Source of the DNA: Pirellula sp.
GTDB lineage: Bacteria; Planctomycetota; Planctomycetia; Pirellulales; Pirellulaceae
Length of the DNA stretch: 64,000 bases
Direction: 5' to 3'
NCBI GenBank assembly: GCA_021300155.1
Contig: JAJTID010000005.1
Span: 124,001 to 188,000 of the forward strand
Part shown: positions 35,100 to 43,760 of the stretch, in pieces
Numbering within the stretch: the first letter of the stretch is position 1
Layout: every line of letters begins with the position of its first letter
Made by a program: the position numbers and the translations under genes
Notes under the pieces: model-generated
The model's database searches: none
Told to the model about the DNA's origin: nothing
What the model saw: the letters and a program-made list of their open reading frames with translations, nothing else

Positions 35100-35564
35100 T
35101 AGGGGATCGTCGTAGAGAAGTGTGCTGAAGATCCGACAGTATATTTGATATGCGCTTTTGATGCTCGAGTGAATCGAAGAGAGATCCGGCTCCGAGAAAT
35201 AAAAAGAAACGTCCATAGGTGTCCATAGGTAGCTCTTAATTCCGAAACTCCGAGTGGACCATTTGGGTTGATTCCCAAGAGTCGACAGATTGGCGTTGGA
35301 AAATACAATCCTAGGGACCCACGTGTTTTTCTGCCCGCTCGTGCTAACTCTCCGCAAGAATTACAGGTAAACTATAAGCGAAACGACGGCAGGGAGAAGA
35401 AACGATCCATTCGGTTCTACTGTGGGTATAGGTCAATGATCATTGGATACGAATGCCCATTACTCCGTGAGCGTTTCCTGAATAGCTCTGGCCAATTTGG
35501 AGATCATCTTCCGTTGCTAGAATCCGTTTTGCTTTCATGCGATGCAACTAATCTTGAATCTAGT
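35100..35564. other. 465-base stretch without a convincing gene
   Basis: Open reading frame signal here is an upstream extension of the next gene. A tandem 10-bp duplication GTCCATAGGT is at 35211-35230. Nothing else recognised. Confidence 0.45.
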
Positions 35565-36359
35565 GTGCGTTTTCGAATTCGTTTGCTTTTGTTTTCGATT
35601 GCACTTCTTTGGCAGGTGTCATCTGCAGATATTGCTTTGGGGCAACGCCAGAAGGCTGCAGTTCATCCATGGCTCGCAACCGCCCCAGGTGAGTTTGTTC
35701 GCTTAATTCAAGCAGGGGAGGTAAGCATCGAAGAAGATGACGAGCGACTTCGCAAGGAGAATCGGCAAGCGCTAACGTTCTTTGAATTGACTATCGATTA
35801 CCAATATTTCATGCAGTACCAGACGGTAGAGTCTGGGCCTGATGGGCAAACAGTTCGAGTGAATGTACGGTACAAGAAACCTACTTCGCGGGTAGTCCAT
35901 AAAGTAATTGTCGGGTCAGACTTTAAACCGGTCGCACCGTGGTCGAATCCCCTGTTGATGCATGAGATGGACCATGTAGCGATTAGCACGGACCCGCGTT
36001 TGGAAAGGTGGATTGAGAGTTTCTTTGTGATGGAAAGAAATTGGGATTTCAATTTTCAACAATCAACGAAACCAACAGACGGACAAATCCAGAAGAGGAT
36101 CGTGGAGAAGTCACAAGAATTGACGTTAGACGTCGAGCGATGGATCCAATTTCTTTACGATTATCTCGATAGCGAATCTGTTCAGGGAACGCAAGATATC
36201 GCAAATCGATCGAGTTTTTATTTCAACCTTTATTCCCCCGAGACAGTTGCAAAATGCAAAATTACTTCCTTTCTGGCGTTGACTCCAGAGCAGATTCGCA
36301 ATGCAATCAAGGTACCCAAGCGAAAACTCGAAACCCACTTTCGGATCAGAATCGAGTAA
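35565..36359 (+). CDS. exported protein of unknown family with HExxH motif
   Basis: 264 residues if started at the GTG at 35565, which places a signal peptide (RIRLLLFSIALLWQVSSADIALG) at the N-terminus; the open frame reaches back to 35268 with no homology. The mature protein has two parts: a beta-rich region with DYQYFMQYQTV and VNVRYKKPTSRVVHKVIVG, then LLMHEMDHVAISTD containing H133-E-M-D-H137, a zinc-peptidase signature. From memory this recalls the DUF922-type putative proteases, where HExxH follows a similar beta region. A helical C-terminal half follows. Peptidase activity is inference. It stands between the M48 peptidase and a sulfatase. Confidence 0.6.
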   Translation: MRFRIRLLLFSIALLWQVSSADIALGQRQKAAVHPWLATAPGEFVRLIQAGEVSIEEDDERLRKENRQALTFFELTIDYQYFMQYQTVESGPDGQTVRVNVRYKKPTSRVVHKVIVGSDFKPVAPWSNPLLMHEMDHVAISTDPRLERWIESFFVMERNWDFNFQQSTKPTDGQIQKRIVEKSQELTLDVERWIQFLYDYLDSESVQGTQDIANRSSFYFNLYSPETVAKCKITSFLALTPEQIRNAIKVPKRKLETHFRIRIE

Positions 36360-36412
36360 AATGACTCCAATGAAGACCCGCTAACTCGCTCTCTCTGCTA
36401 ATCGTTCCAACT

Positions 36413-38275
36413 ATGACTTCGAAGATTTTGGCGTTTCTAGGTATTTCGATTGTGACCGGCAGTTTGTTTGCTGCGGATCGGCCCAACATTCTTTGGCTTA
36501 CGAGTGAAGATCATGGACCTGAAATGGGTTGCTATGGTGATAAACTCGCTCGGACCCCGAACATCGATGGGCTCGCAGCAAAAGGTATGGCATTTCAGCG
36601 TGCTTGGTCGGTTGCTCCGGTTTGTGCACCCGCTAGGACTGCCATCATTACCGGACTATACCCATCCAGCAGCGGTGGGCTGCATATGCGTTCAATGGTT
36701 ACGCTACCAGCGGGCTTCAAGCTGTATCCTCAGTATCTTCGAGAGGTTGGTTACTATTGCACGAACAACAGCAAAACGGATTACAACGTAAACGAACCCG
36801 GAAAGGTTTGGGATGAATCCTCTGGTAAAGCAAGTTGGAAAAATCGAGCCGAGGGGCAACCGTTCTTTGCAATCTTCAATTCGACCAAAAGTCATGAAAG
36901 CCAAATCCGGACACGCCCGCACACTCGAATCACCAAGCCCGACGAAGTCCGCGTACCAGCCTATCATCCTGACTTGCCCGAGGTCCGTGAAGATTGGGCG
37001 CAATATTATGACAAAGTAAGTGAAGCTGACGCCGATGCAGGAAAGAGACTCGCAGAACTCACTGCTGCCGGCCTGGCTGATGACACCATTGTCTTTTACT
37101 ACGGCGACCACGGAAGCGGCATGCCGCGAAGCAAGCGTTGGCCTTGCAATTCTGGGCTCCATGTTCCAATGGTTGTGTATTTCCCTCCCAAATGGGAACA
37201 CCTCGCTCCGAAAGAGTACAAGCCCGGAGGGATGTCGAATCGTATGGTGTCGTTTGTAGATCTTGCCCCAACTGTGTTGAGCATTGTTGGAATCAGGCCG
37301 CCTCAATGGATGCAGGGCTTTGCATTTGCCGGACCACATCAAAGCGAACCTCAACCATTTCTGTATGGCGAGCGAGGACGAATGGACGAACGCATGGATT
37401 TGGTGCGTAGTCTTACCGATGGGCGGTATGTCTACTTGAGAAACTACTACCCGCATGTTTCTCAAGCCCAGAGAGTTGCCTACCAATTTGAAACGCCAAC
37501 TACAAGCGTATGGCATAACCAATTCCTACGCGGTCAGACGAATGACGCTCAGTCCATCTTCTGGAGGACACCAAAAGCCACGGAAGAGCTCTACGATTTA
37601 GAGAGTGATCGCGATGAGGTTAACAACTTAGCGAATTCCAAGGATCATCAAGCCATTCTTCAAACAATGCGAGAAGTGCAAGCAAGACATCTTCTTCGAA
37701 CAAAAGACATATGCTTTCTACCAGAAATGGAGATGCACACGCGGTCGTCTGGAAGTACACCTTACCAGATCGCTCGCGATGCTTCCAAGTATTCGCAAGC
37801 GAGTATCATGGCAGCAGCCACAATAGCATCTGATGCTAGAGCTAACTCCATTAGTTCAGTGATTGCATTGATGTCGGACGCAGACAGTGCGGTTCGCTAT
37901 TGGGGGGCAATTGGGATGTTGGTCCGTGGAGAAGCAGCCGTATCCTCGCACGAACATACTCTTGAGAGAGCATTGACGGACTCGTCGATGGCCGTACGAA
38001 TTGTGGCCGCGCAAGCTCTCGCTCAGTTTGGGAGCCACACCTCGCTCGCTCGATCGCTAGAGACTCTCGGCTCTCTCGCTGCGCCTGACAAGAACGGCGT
38101 GCTCGTTTCGATGTCCGCGCTTGCAGCGATCGAGGCCATTGGCGAGAAAGGGAAGTCTCTTCATCCGATGATTGAGACCCTCAAGCCAAACGGGACCTCA
38201 CCTCACTCAAGATACGATAGCTACGTTCCCCGCTTGATAAAAAACATCGCACCAACAGCCAAGATAAAACCTTAA
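36413..38275 (+). CDS. secreted sulfatase with C-terminal HEAT-like repeats
   Basis: 620-residue exported sulfatase. Signal peptide ends near SLFAADRP; the metal site begins RPNILWLTSEDHGPEMGCYG. The formylglycine motif is C71-A-P-A-R75 followed by TAIITGLYPSSSG, with Ala in place of the usual Ser, a common planctomycete variant. YYGDHGSGMPRSKRWPCNSG is the second metal block. After about residue 460 the sequence becomes Ala-rich helical repeats (DADSAVRYWGAIGMLV, DSSMAVRIVAAQALAQFG), which look like HEAT repeats for protein binding. Monocistronic; 53 bases after the HExxH gene. Confidence 0.92.
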   Translation: MTSKILAFLGISIVTGSLFAADRPNILWLTSEDHGPEMGCYGDKLARTPNIDGLAAKGMAFQRAWSVAPVCAPARTAIITGLYPSSSGGLHMRSMVTLPAGFKLYPQYLREVGYYCTNNSKTDYNVNEPGKVWDESSGKASWKNRAEGQPFFAIFNSTKSHESQIRTRPHTRITKPDEVRVPAYHPDLPEVREDWAQYYDKVSEADADAGKRLAELTAAGLADDTIVFYYGDHGSGMPRSKRWPCNSGLHVPMVVYFPPKWEHLAPKEYKPGGMSNRMVSFVDLAPTVLSIVGIRPPQWMQGFAFAGPHQSEPQPFLYGERGRMDERMDLVRSLTDGRYVYLRNYYPHVSQAQRVAYQFETPTTSVWHNQFLRGQTNDAQSIFWRTPKATEELYDLESDRDEVNNLANSKDHQAILQTMREVQARHLLRTKDICFLPEMEMHTRSSGSTPYQIARDASKYSQASIMAAATIASDARANSISSVIALMSDADSAVRYWGAIGMLVRGEAAVSSHEHTLERALTDSSMAVRIVAAQALAQFGSHTSLARSLETLGSLAAPDKNGVLVSMSALAAIEAIGEKGKSLHPMIETLKPNGTSPHSRYDSYVPRLIKNIAPTAKIKP

Positions 38276-38418
38276 TCAATGCGACTTCGTTCTTCTGCCG
38301 AGGCGAGTGACTAATAAGAAACTTCGGAAAGGCTGCATGCCTATGAGTGAGGAGCGAATCCTCGCTCTTGTTTCGAATTAGAATTTTCGGTGTCCGCCCT
38401 CCCTGTCGAAAAGATTCG

Positions 38419-38655
38419 TTAGTCCGCGGGTATATCAAAAGTTTCAGGGGTGTCATGGCCGCCCTGCTGCACGCGACTTGCGAATCGGTCGATCGCTGTC
38501 TCTGCGGAAAGGAACCAGATAAAATAAAGGACAACGCGGTATCCCAACCGACGCCATTCAAGTATTGAAGTACGGTAGCTCGTCGGTGTCAGTGTAGTCT
38601 CAAACGAAATTCTACCGAGAGCCGCAACCACCGAAGACACCGCAGTTGCCACCAT
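38419..38655 (-). CDS. possible 78-residue protein with one membrane segment
   Basis: The ATG at 38655 is preceded by GGAGG with a 5-base spacing, one of the best ribosome-binding sites in the window. The protein opens MVATAVSSVVAALGR and has a hydrophobic stretch GYRVVLYFIWFLSAETAI in the middle. No family is recognised. The good start signal is the main argument; length and context leave doubt. Confidence 0.4.
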   Translation of the reverse strand: MVATAVSSVVAALGRISFETTLTPTSYRTSILEWRRLGYRVVLYFIWFLSAETAIDRFASRVQQGGHDTPETFDIPAD

Positions 38656-39076
38656 CAGATCCTCCAGGATCATCGTGTGGAAGCGAGGGAGAAGATGACG
38701 AAGGTTCGTAGGTTGGCTATGGTCCTCGTCCCGATTGGTACCCATGGTTTCGCAGGCTTCTTTCCCACGGTCGGTCAGCCTTCCGCAGTTGCCCTCACCT
38801 CGTTTTTCTTTCTTAAGAGCTATTCATTTGGTATAAAGTCCTCCAGTCGAACGGACTGGAACTAAACACACGGGACTTTCACTCGATAAGATCACTACCA
38901 TGCTGGGCGTAATTGGAGGCCAGTGGTCGGCAACGTAGAACTTTTGCTTGATTTACGTACGGCAATGGAACTCACTGAATCGCTGCACGAACTTGTTGCA
39001 ATTGAATCACGTTGCGAACGGGACAGAAACAAACCGTGATAAATGCGGATCGCGGTTCCTGCCGTCACAGGCTTCA

Positions 39077-39229
39077 ATGTCAGCGCTTTGTCCAGAGTGT
39101 TCGCATTACTTGTACAACAAGCCAAATTGCGCACACTCTTTTCGTGACGGCCGATGTCACCGGTGCGGATGGGACGGATCGGCGTCTGAATATGTGGCTA
39201 CGATCAACGGCACCAAAAACAGCAGATAA
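39077..39229 (+). CDS. small zinc-ribbon-like protein
   Basis: 50 residues. Starting at the ATG at 39077, the protein has CPEC, then NCAHSFRDGRCHRCGWDGS, giving two CxxC pairs that could bind one zinc. Such tiny zinc-ribbon proteins occur in planctomycetes. The frame extends upstream but without conserved sequence. No function can be given. Confidence 0.45.
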   Translation: MSALCPECSHYLYNKPNCAHSFRDGRCHRCGWDGSASEYVATINGTKNSR

Positions 39230-39375
39230 CATATAAAGGGCTCTTTGATATGTTTTCGATCGAGGTCTTTTTTCTGTAGGAGACGGGTCGGTTATTCGCT
39301 GGCACTTCGATCCTCGCTTCATCGATGTTTTTTGATGGGAACACTAATCCACGCTCATCTTCACATAGTCCTAAA

Positions 39376-39672
39376 CTATTCTACGGATTCTCCGTGGTTT
39401 AATCCGTACTCGGAAAGGTAGATCTCTAAATTGGCGTTCACACATGCAGTCATTAAGCGAATGGTAAGGGGTGGGCCACCGCCGGTCGCATCTGCTCTCG
39501 ATGTGAACCCGATGTCTGCAACCCAGTTGAATCGATTGTCCAGCGAATCGCTATGCTTCGCCATCCAGTTCTCAAGTGATTCGATTTGAGTTCTGAGATC
39601 CCATGAATCTGCCTCGATTTCCACAAAGTTATGGAATCTCTGATCAACAATTTTCCGAATCACTACGGGCAT
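39376..39672 (-). CDS. small hypothetical protein (98 residues)
   Basis: Starting at the ATG at 39672 (MPVVIRKIVDQRFHNFVEIEA), the protein has a beta-rich start, a helix with LRTQIESLENWMAKHSDSLDNRF, and a last strand-helix unit LTIRLMTACVNANLEIYLSEYG. The layout recalls small immunity-type folds such as DUF4279, but I cannot claim a match. It lies 158 bases downstream of the Imm32-like gene on the same strand. The longer frame to 39909 overlaps that gene and is Cys-rich without homology, so it is rejected. Confidence 0.5.
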   Translation of the reverse strand: MPVVIRKIVDQRFHNFVEIEADSWDLRTQIESLENWMAKHSDSLDNRFNWVADIGFTSRADATGGGPPLTIRLMTACVNANLEIYLSEYGLNHGESVE

Positions 39673-39830
39673 GGTTCTTCTGTTTTTGTGAATGAGTATC
39701 CCGCAGCTGGAACAGATTGAGTTTGGCGAGCAGAAAGACCAAACACAAAATAATGGATTGAACCTATCTTTCTGCGTTAGGTTCTTCTGCCATCTGACCT
39801 GAATCCGACGGTGGCAACATGTTGTATGTT

Positions 39831-40193
39831 CTAGCGTTCGAGTCGCCGTGCATGGTATGCTGCTTCTTTTGGAATAAGCCCGTGAGCACATGCCCATGCA
39901 TCGGTCCATCCGTACAATTTGACGTGCTGAACCACGTTGCGTTCCTCCTGTACAGATTCCAGTTTCGTTGAACTTAACTCATTACCAATCGAATCGGAAC
40001 TGAATAGATGAGCGTCTTCGCAATGTCCATCTTCGACAAGTTTCTTCAAACCCTCTAGCTTCTCAATGAGATAGGTAAGTCCGTCCAGATTCATGTGAAT
40101 CGACACCATGTTCCCCTCGCAGTTCGTGACGAAACTCAGGAGATGGTGGGTGGCGAACTCCCCCTTTCTTCCGTCAGTTTGACTCATGATCAT
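39831..40193 (-). CDS. Imm32-like immunity protein
   Basis: 120 residues. The centre reads NMVSIHMNLDGLTYLIEKLEGLKKLVEDGHCEDAHLF, and later VVQHVKLYGW. That is the pattern of the Imm32 immunity family: a strand, a helix with LxxLIxKLxxL, a DHxHL-like segment and a closing H-x-K-ax strand. Imm32 proteins are thought to neutralise polymorphic toxins. No toxin gene is visible beside it, so it would be an orphan immunity gene. Begins 2 bases after the large cytochrome-type gene and may be cotranscribed with it by chance. Confidence 0.55.
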   Translation of the reverse strand: MIMSQTDGRKGEFATHHLLSFVTNCEGNMVSIHMNLDGLTYLIEKLEGLKKLVEDGHCEDAHLFSSDSIGNELSSTKLESVQEERNVVQHVKLYGWTDAWACAHGLIPKEAAYHARRLER

Positions 40194-40195
40194 CC

Positions 40196-43100
40196 TTATT
40201 CGCCTAAGGAATGAATCGTATTATGAATCTTGCCGGAGACTGAATCTCCTAAAGCGCTCCGCAATTGGTATTTGATCTCCATACACCATGTCGGTTGAAT
40301 CTCTGGAATGTCCAAGGTTAACGTTCGTCCGTCGGCTGATAAGTGAGTGGACCGAACTTCGAGTACTTTTTCATCAAAGTGCTTCGAACCATAGTTGGCA
40401 CTCCTCTTCAGCGACCATGTCTTCACTTGAACTTTACTCGGATCAAGCGATTCCGATGCCAGCGAATCGGTGAATGTCAAGGTTAAGCCTCGCTTTGTGG
40501 CTTTGAGTTCTTTGGGTAGCGTATACGCTTTACCTGTTGCTCGCAGTCGGTAAAAGCCGCCCGGTTGTGTTGCGTTTCCCGCCCACGCGAACATGCCGCA
40601 CAAGTAGAGTTGCCCATCCGTATGCTGAAATCGCCCACGCATCACGCCCGTCGGGAACGAGGGAATTGGTAGTTCGATCATCCCACCTTGCATCTGGCCA
40701 TTTACCTTTTCGTGCGGTACTAAATATGCCTTACCATACCCGTAGGAAAGATTGAGAAGTGAATGATTCAAAGCCCCCCAGCGTTCACTATCAACCCAGA
40801 GAAGTTCCGCGGGACTTCGATCAAACTCATTGGTGATCCAACATAGGGGTGGCACCATGGCTTTATCGGAGGGATCGGTGACGTCGTGATATCCAAACAT
40901 GTTGCCATAAAAATTCGGCTTGCCATCTGGATTGAGCGTCACCCAATTGATCCGATTCTTGGGGTTCCAAAATCCCTCTTGGTCCGTAACAACAAATGAC
41001 CCATCCGGATTGATACAGACACCATTCGCGGCGCGGAACCCGTTCGCAAGTATCTCTGTCTTTGATCCATCGCGACTCACTTTCAGTAGCGTACCGTGAT
41101 GCGGCACGACCGCTTCAAGAGCGTGACGACCTGATTTGGCATAATAGAAATCGCCATTTGCATCGGTCTGCAATCCCATCGCGAACTCATGAAAGTGCTC
41201 GGTGACTTGGTGGTCATTGTTGAGACACTCATAAAAGTCAGTCTCACCATCTCCGTTGAGATCATGCAAGACCGTCAATTGATCGCGGCATGTCAAATGA
41301 ATCTTGTCGTTCACGATCTTGAGCCCCAGTGGTTGAAACATGCCTGAAGCAATCCGCTTCCACTTCATTTCACCCTCTGTATTGGGGGCATCGACGATCC
41401 AAACGTCCCCGTCCCATGTGCACAAGGCCGTTCGCCCATCGTCAAAAAAGTCCAAGCCGGTGAATCGCAATTGAGCCAACCAAGGGTTGTTATCTGGCGA
41501 ATGAAGTACATCCACTGCAAAAGGGCCATCGCTATTGCCGATCGTGGCACGCGTCACCAGTGACTGCGCCCAACGAGCTGGCCCACCGTGGGTTAGTTCA
41601 CTTAAGTCCAATTCTTGCGAGGTCAGCACAGGCGATGCATTTCGATTTGGATTTTCAGTAGGATTCGACCAAATCGCGACCTGGATCGGCTCGTTCCCCG
41701 CAGGTATGTTGAGTCTGAGATTGCCTGAAGTAATCTCCCATTTCACTGGAAGATGGCTCGGGACGAAACCAAAGGCACCCAACGACCTGCTCTCGCCCGT
41801 TTTGCTTGTCGATACGACTCGAGACGGATCTCCAGAGTCAACGGCCCACGTCTCGGAACGGATGGCTGCATCCTCTGCCACTTGAAGGCTCATCGGTTTG
41901 TCACGTGGGCCGATATTCAAAATACGAGCTGTCGACGATGAGGAATTCTCTGGTGCTATCAAACGTGGCGACTCTAGTAGATCGGTGGCACCAATCGAAT
42001 AAGAAAATATCACATGCTGGCCGTGATGATACAGACCACGAAACTGGCCCCACGTGCGCGGTAGTGGACCATAGATTCGCCCATCGCGACCAGCCACTCG
42101 CTTCGTATCGTCAAACGATCCGTTTTGCGGATCAGCCCAACCTGGTCCGATCGCATTATACTGATGTACGGCCCCTACAATTCGTGGATGCACCTGATGT
42201 TGGCCATTGAATTGGATGCTTCGCCAATCGATAAAGTTATCCCCCTTGGCACCATTCCTGTTCTCAGAAGTCCAGGTCGCAGCCATTCGCAGTGTGTCGG
42301 TATCAAAGATCATCCACTCATTGCCGCGAGCAACTCCACCCGGCCCGGGATCCAAACGCACGGCAACTCCCTTGTAGGCGAAGTTGAGCTTGTCACCAGG
42401 TATCTGATAGGAATGCGTCAGGCTTGGTCCATAGTCCATAGCAGACCATGGCTCGATTTTGGTAGGCTCCGGACCGAACGTATCTCCTTTGGGGAGTCGG
42501 CTAAGATAATTCGAATCAACAGCGACATACTGCGTTGGATTCTGCTCGCGGAGATATGCTTCTCGTATGTAATGAATGACATCATACTTTTGAGAAGGAA
42601 CCATCCACACTTGCGGTACCATGAGTCCATACCCATGCGTCAACGTTTGATAAATCGCAAAGGGATCAGCACCATTCTTGAATTTGCCCTCTGCGAACCG
42701 AAGGGAGTTCGGCAAAGATCCAGCGGTATCTTTAGTTCCGTGGCAATTGGCACAAACACGTTGGTAAACAGCCTCGCCTCTTTTCATAGCCCCCTTGTTC
42801 CAAGATCGAATCAAGCCCGCGTGGTCGAGATGCCCTTCATATTCAGGCAACTTCACCGCTAGAAGTGTCGCTGAAGGCTGCAACTCACTCGCGCGAGCAT
42901 AACCACCATCGCGAATCGCTTGTAGATAACGTATGAGGTCCAAAAACTGTTGGCGGCTCGACAACTGATTCACTTGTGCAGAAGGCATGACCGAAAGCGT
43001 ATTCGGCTTTTCCGATTCCAATTGATCAGCAGCGATCGATGTGATCTCCCCCAGTTTCGTCAATTCACGAATGGCAATTATGTCTTTCGTTTTCTCGACA

Positions 43101-43519
43101 ACCAAGCCACTAAGTGTTTGCCCATCTTCGGTGAGGATCGTGACGGACTCGTAACCTTTTTGAATCCGTTTGGATGGAAGCAGCACCGACTCAACTAACT
43201 CGACATCCGTGGTCTTTTTGTCGATGGCTGCTAGATTAGGTCCGAGAAGATTCTGCTGGGCTTCGGACACCGAATGGCATTTACCGCAAGCCATATGTGG
43301 CTGAAAAAAGAGTATGGCTCCTCGTTGTGCATCGCCCAGTCGTTTGGCCGCGTCTGCTAGATCTTGAACATTCTCACGAAGGAGTTGCTCTTCCAATGTC
43401 TGGCCTGCAGATTGGCCCATCGACAACAATGCGAATCCAAGAACGGCAAAAGTAATTTGGCTTTTCGCAAAAAAACAGCAGTACACCAAGCCTAATGTTC
43501 GCTTCGACGAGAGAATCAT
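40196..43519 (-). CDS. large exported cytochrome c / DUF6797 / propeller protein
   Basis: 1107 residues. Signal peptide region ITFAVLGFALLSMGQSAG, then two heme c sites: C78-G-K-C81-H in a heme-binding domain, and C256-A-N-C259-H in a second cytochrome c domain. A DUF6797-type domain follows (DRIYGPLPRTWGQFRGLYHHG-like region, near residue 460-500 with GRDGRIYGPLPRTWGQF). The second half is a membrane-bound-dehydrogenase-like beta propeller: TALCTWDGDVWIVD, HEFAMGLQTDANGDFYYAKSG, GVCINPDGSFVVTDQEG. Such proteins are typical of planctomycetes and are thought to be periplasmic oxidoreductases; the substrate is unknown. Promoter side carries two 20-bp-spaced direct repeats. Confidence 0.85.
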   Translation of the reverse strand: MILSSKRTLGLVYCCFFAKSQITFAVLGFALLSMGQSAGQTLEEQLLRENVQDLADAAKRLGDAQRGAILFFQPHMACGKCHSVSEAQQNLLGPNLAAIDKKTTDVELVESVLLPSKRIQKGYESVTILTEDGQTLSGLVVEKTKDIIAIRELTKLGEITSIAADQLESEKPNTLSVMPSAQVNQLSSRQQFLDLIRYLQAIRDGGYARASELQPSATLLAVKLPEYEGHLDHAGLIRSWNKGAMKRGEAVYQRVCANCHGTKDTAGSLPNSLRFAEGKFKNGADPFAIYQTLTHGYGLMVPQVWMVPSQKYDVIHYIREAYLREQNPTQYVAVDSNYLSRLPKGDTFGPEPTKIEPWSAMDYGPSLTHSYQIPGDKLNFAYKGVAVRLDPGPGGVARGNEWMIFDTDTLRMAATWTSENRNGAKGDNFIDWRSIQFNGQHQVHPRIVGAVHQYNAIGPGWADPQNGSFDDTKRVAGRDGRIYGPLPRTWGQFRGLYHHGQHVIFSYSIGATDLLESPRLIAPENSSSSTARILNIGPRDKPMSLQVAEDAAIRSETWAVDSGDPSRVVSTSKTGESRSLGAFGFVPSHLPVKWEITSGNLRLNIPAGNEPIQVAIWSNPTENPNRNASPVLTSQELDLSELTHGGPARWAQSLVTRATIGNSDGPFAVDVLHSPDNNPWLAQLRFTGLDFFDDGRTALCTWDGDVWIVDAPNTEGEMKWKRIASGMFQPLGLKIVNDKIHLTCRDQLTVLHDLNGDGETDFYECLNNDHQVTEHFHEFAMGLQTDANGDFYYAKSGRHALEAVVPHHGTLLKVSRDGSKTEILANGFRAANGVCINPDGSFVVTDQEGFWNPKNRINWVTLNPDGKPNFYGNMFGYHDVTDPSDKAMVPPLCWITNEFDRSPAELLWVDSERWGALNHSLLNLSYGYGKAYLVPHEKVNGQMQGGMIELPIPSFPTGVMRGRFQHTDGQLYLCGMFAWAGNATQPGGFYRLRATGKAYTLPKELKATKRGLTLTFTDSLASESLDPSKVQVKTWSLKRSANYGSKHFDEKVLEVRSTHLSADGRTLTLDIPEIQPTWCMEIKYQLRSALGDSVSGKIHNTIHSLGE

Positions 43520-43532
43520 CTGACTCTTTCAG

Positions 43533-43562
43533 AAATAGGGTGGGATAATCAAAAATAGGGTG
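43533..43562. promoter_or_regulatory. direct repeat pair upstream of the cytochrome gene
   Basis: AAATAGGGTG occurs at 43533-43542 and 43553-43562, spaced exactly 20 bases (about two helical turns) and 14-43 bases before the start codon of the gene at 43519. It could be an operator; it could also be chance. Confidence 0.3.
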
Positions 43563-43760
43563 AGTTAAATGACTAAAAGCGTGTCACTGTACTCCAACCC
43601 AAACGGTGCGCAAGGGATCCAGTGTACCTCGCTCACGTTTCGAGTTGGGATGGATCCTTTGCCACGCAACAAATTCAGCCAAGCAACAAGCCCGAACGCT
43701 TCGGATTGTGAAGATCTTCTAGGAAACCCTCTGTAACTAGTATATCAACGTTTTCAGAGG

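Larger units (their letters stand above)
38276..39375. other. gene-poor 1.1-kb stretch
   Basis: Between the sulfatase and the minus-strand small genes. Only two weak small genes are supported (38419-38655 minus, 39077-39229 plus). The rest shows no RNA, repeat array or homology that I can recognise. Confidence 0.4.

Noticed and set aside
36704-37522. 272-codon open frame on the minus strand
   Set aside because: It is antisense to the well-supported sulfatase and shows no recognisable protein motif.
26933-39375. tRNA genes in the larger gaps
   Set aside because: No T-loop (GGTTCGAATCC-like) with a matching acceptor stem was found by eye in the intergenic stretches; a covariance-model scan would settle it.
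39673-39909. Cys-rich N-terminal extension of the 98-residue protein
   Set aside because: It overlaps the Imm32-like gene in another frame and has low-complexity Cys/Arg composition.
42125-42862. 245-codon plus-strand open frame
   Set aside because: Antisense to the cytochrome c/propeller gene; no motifs.
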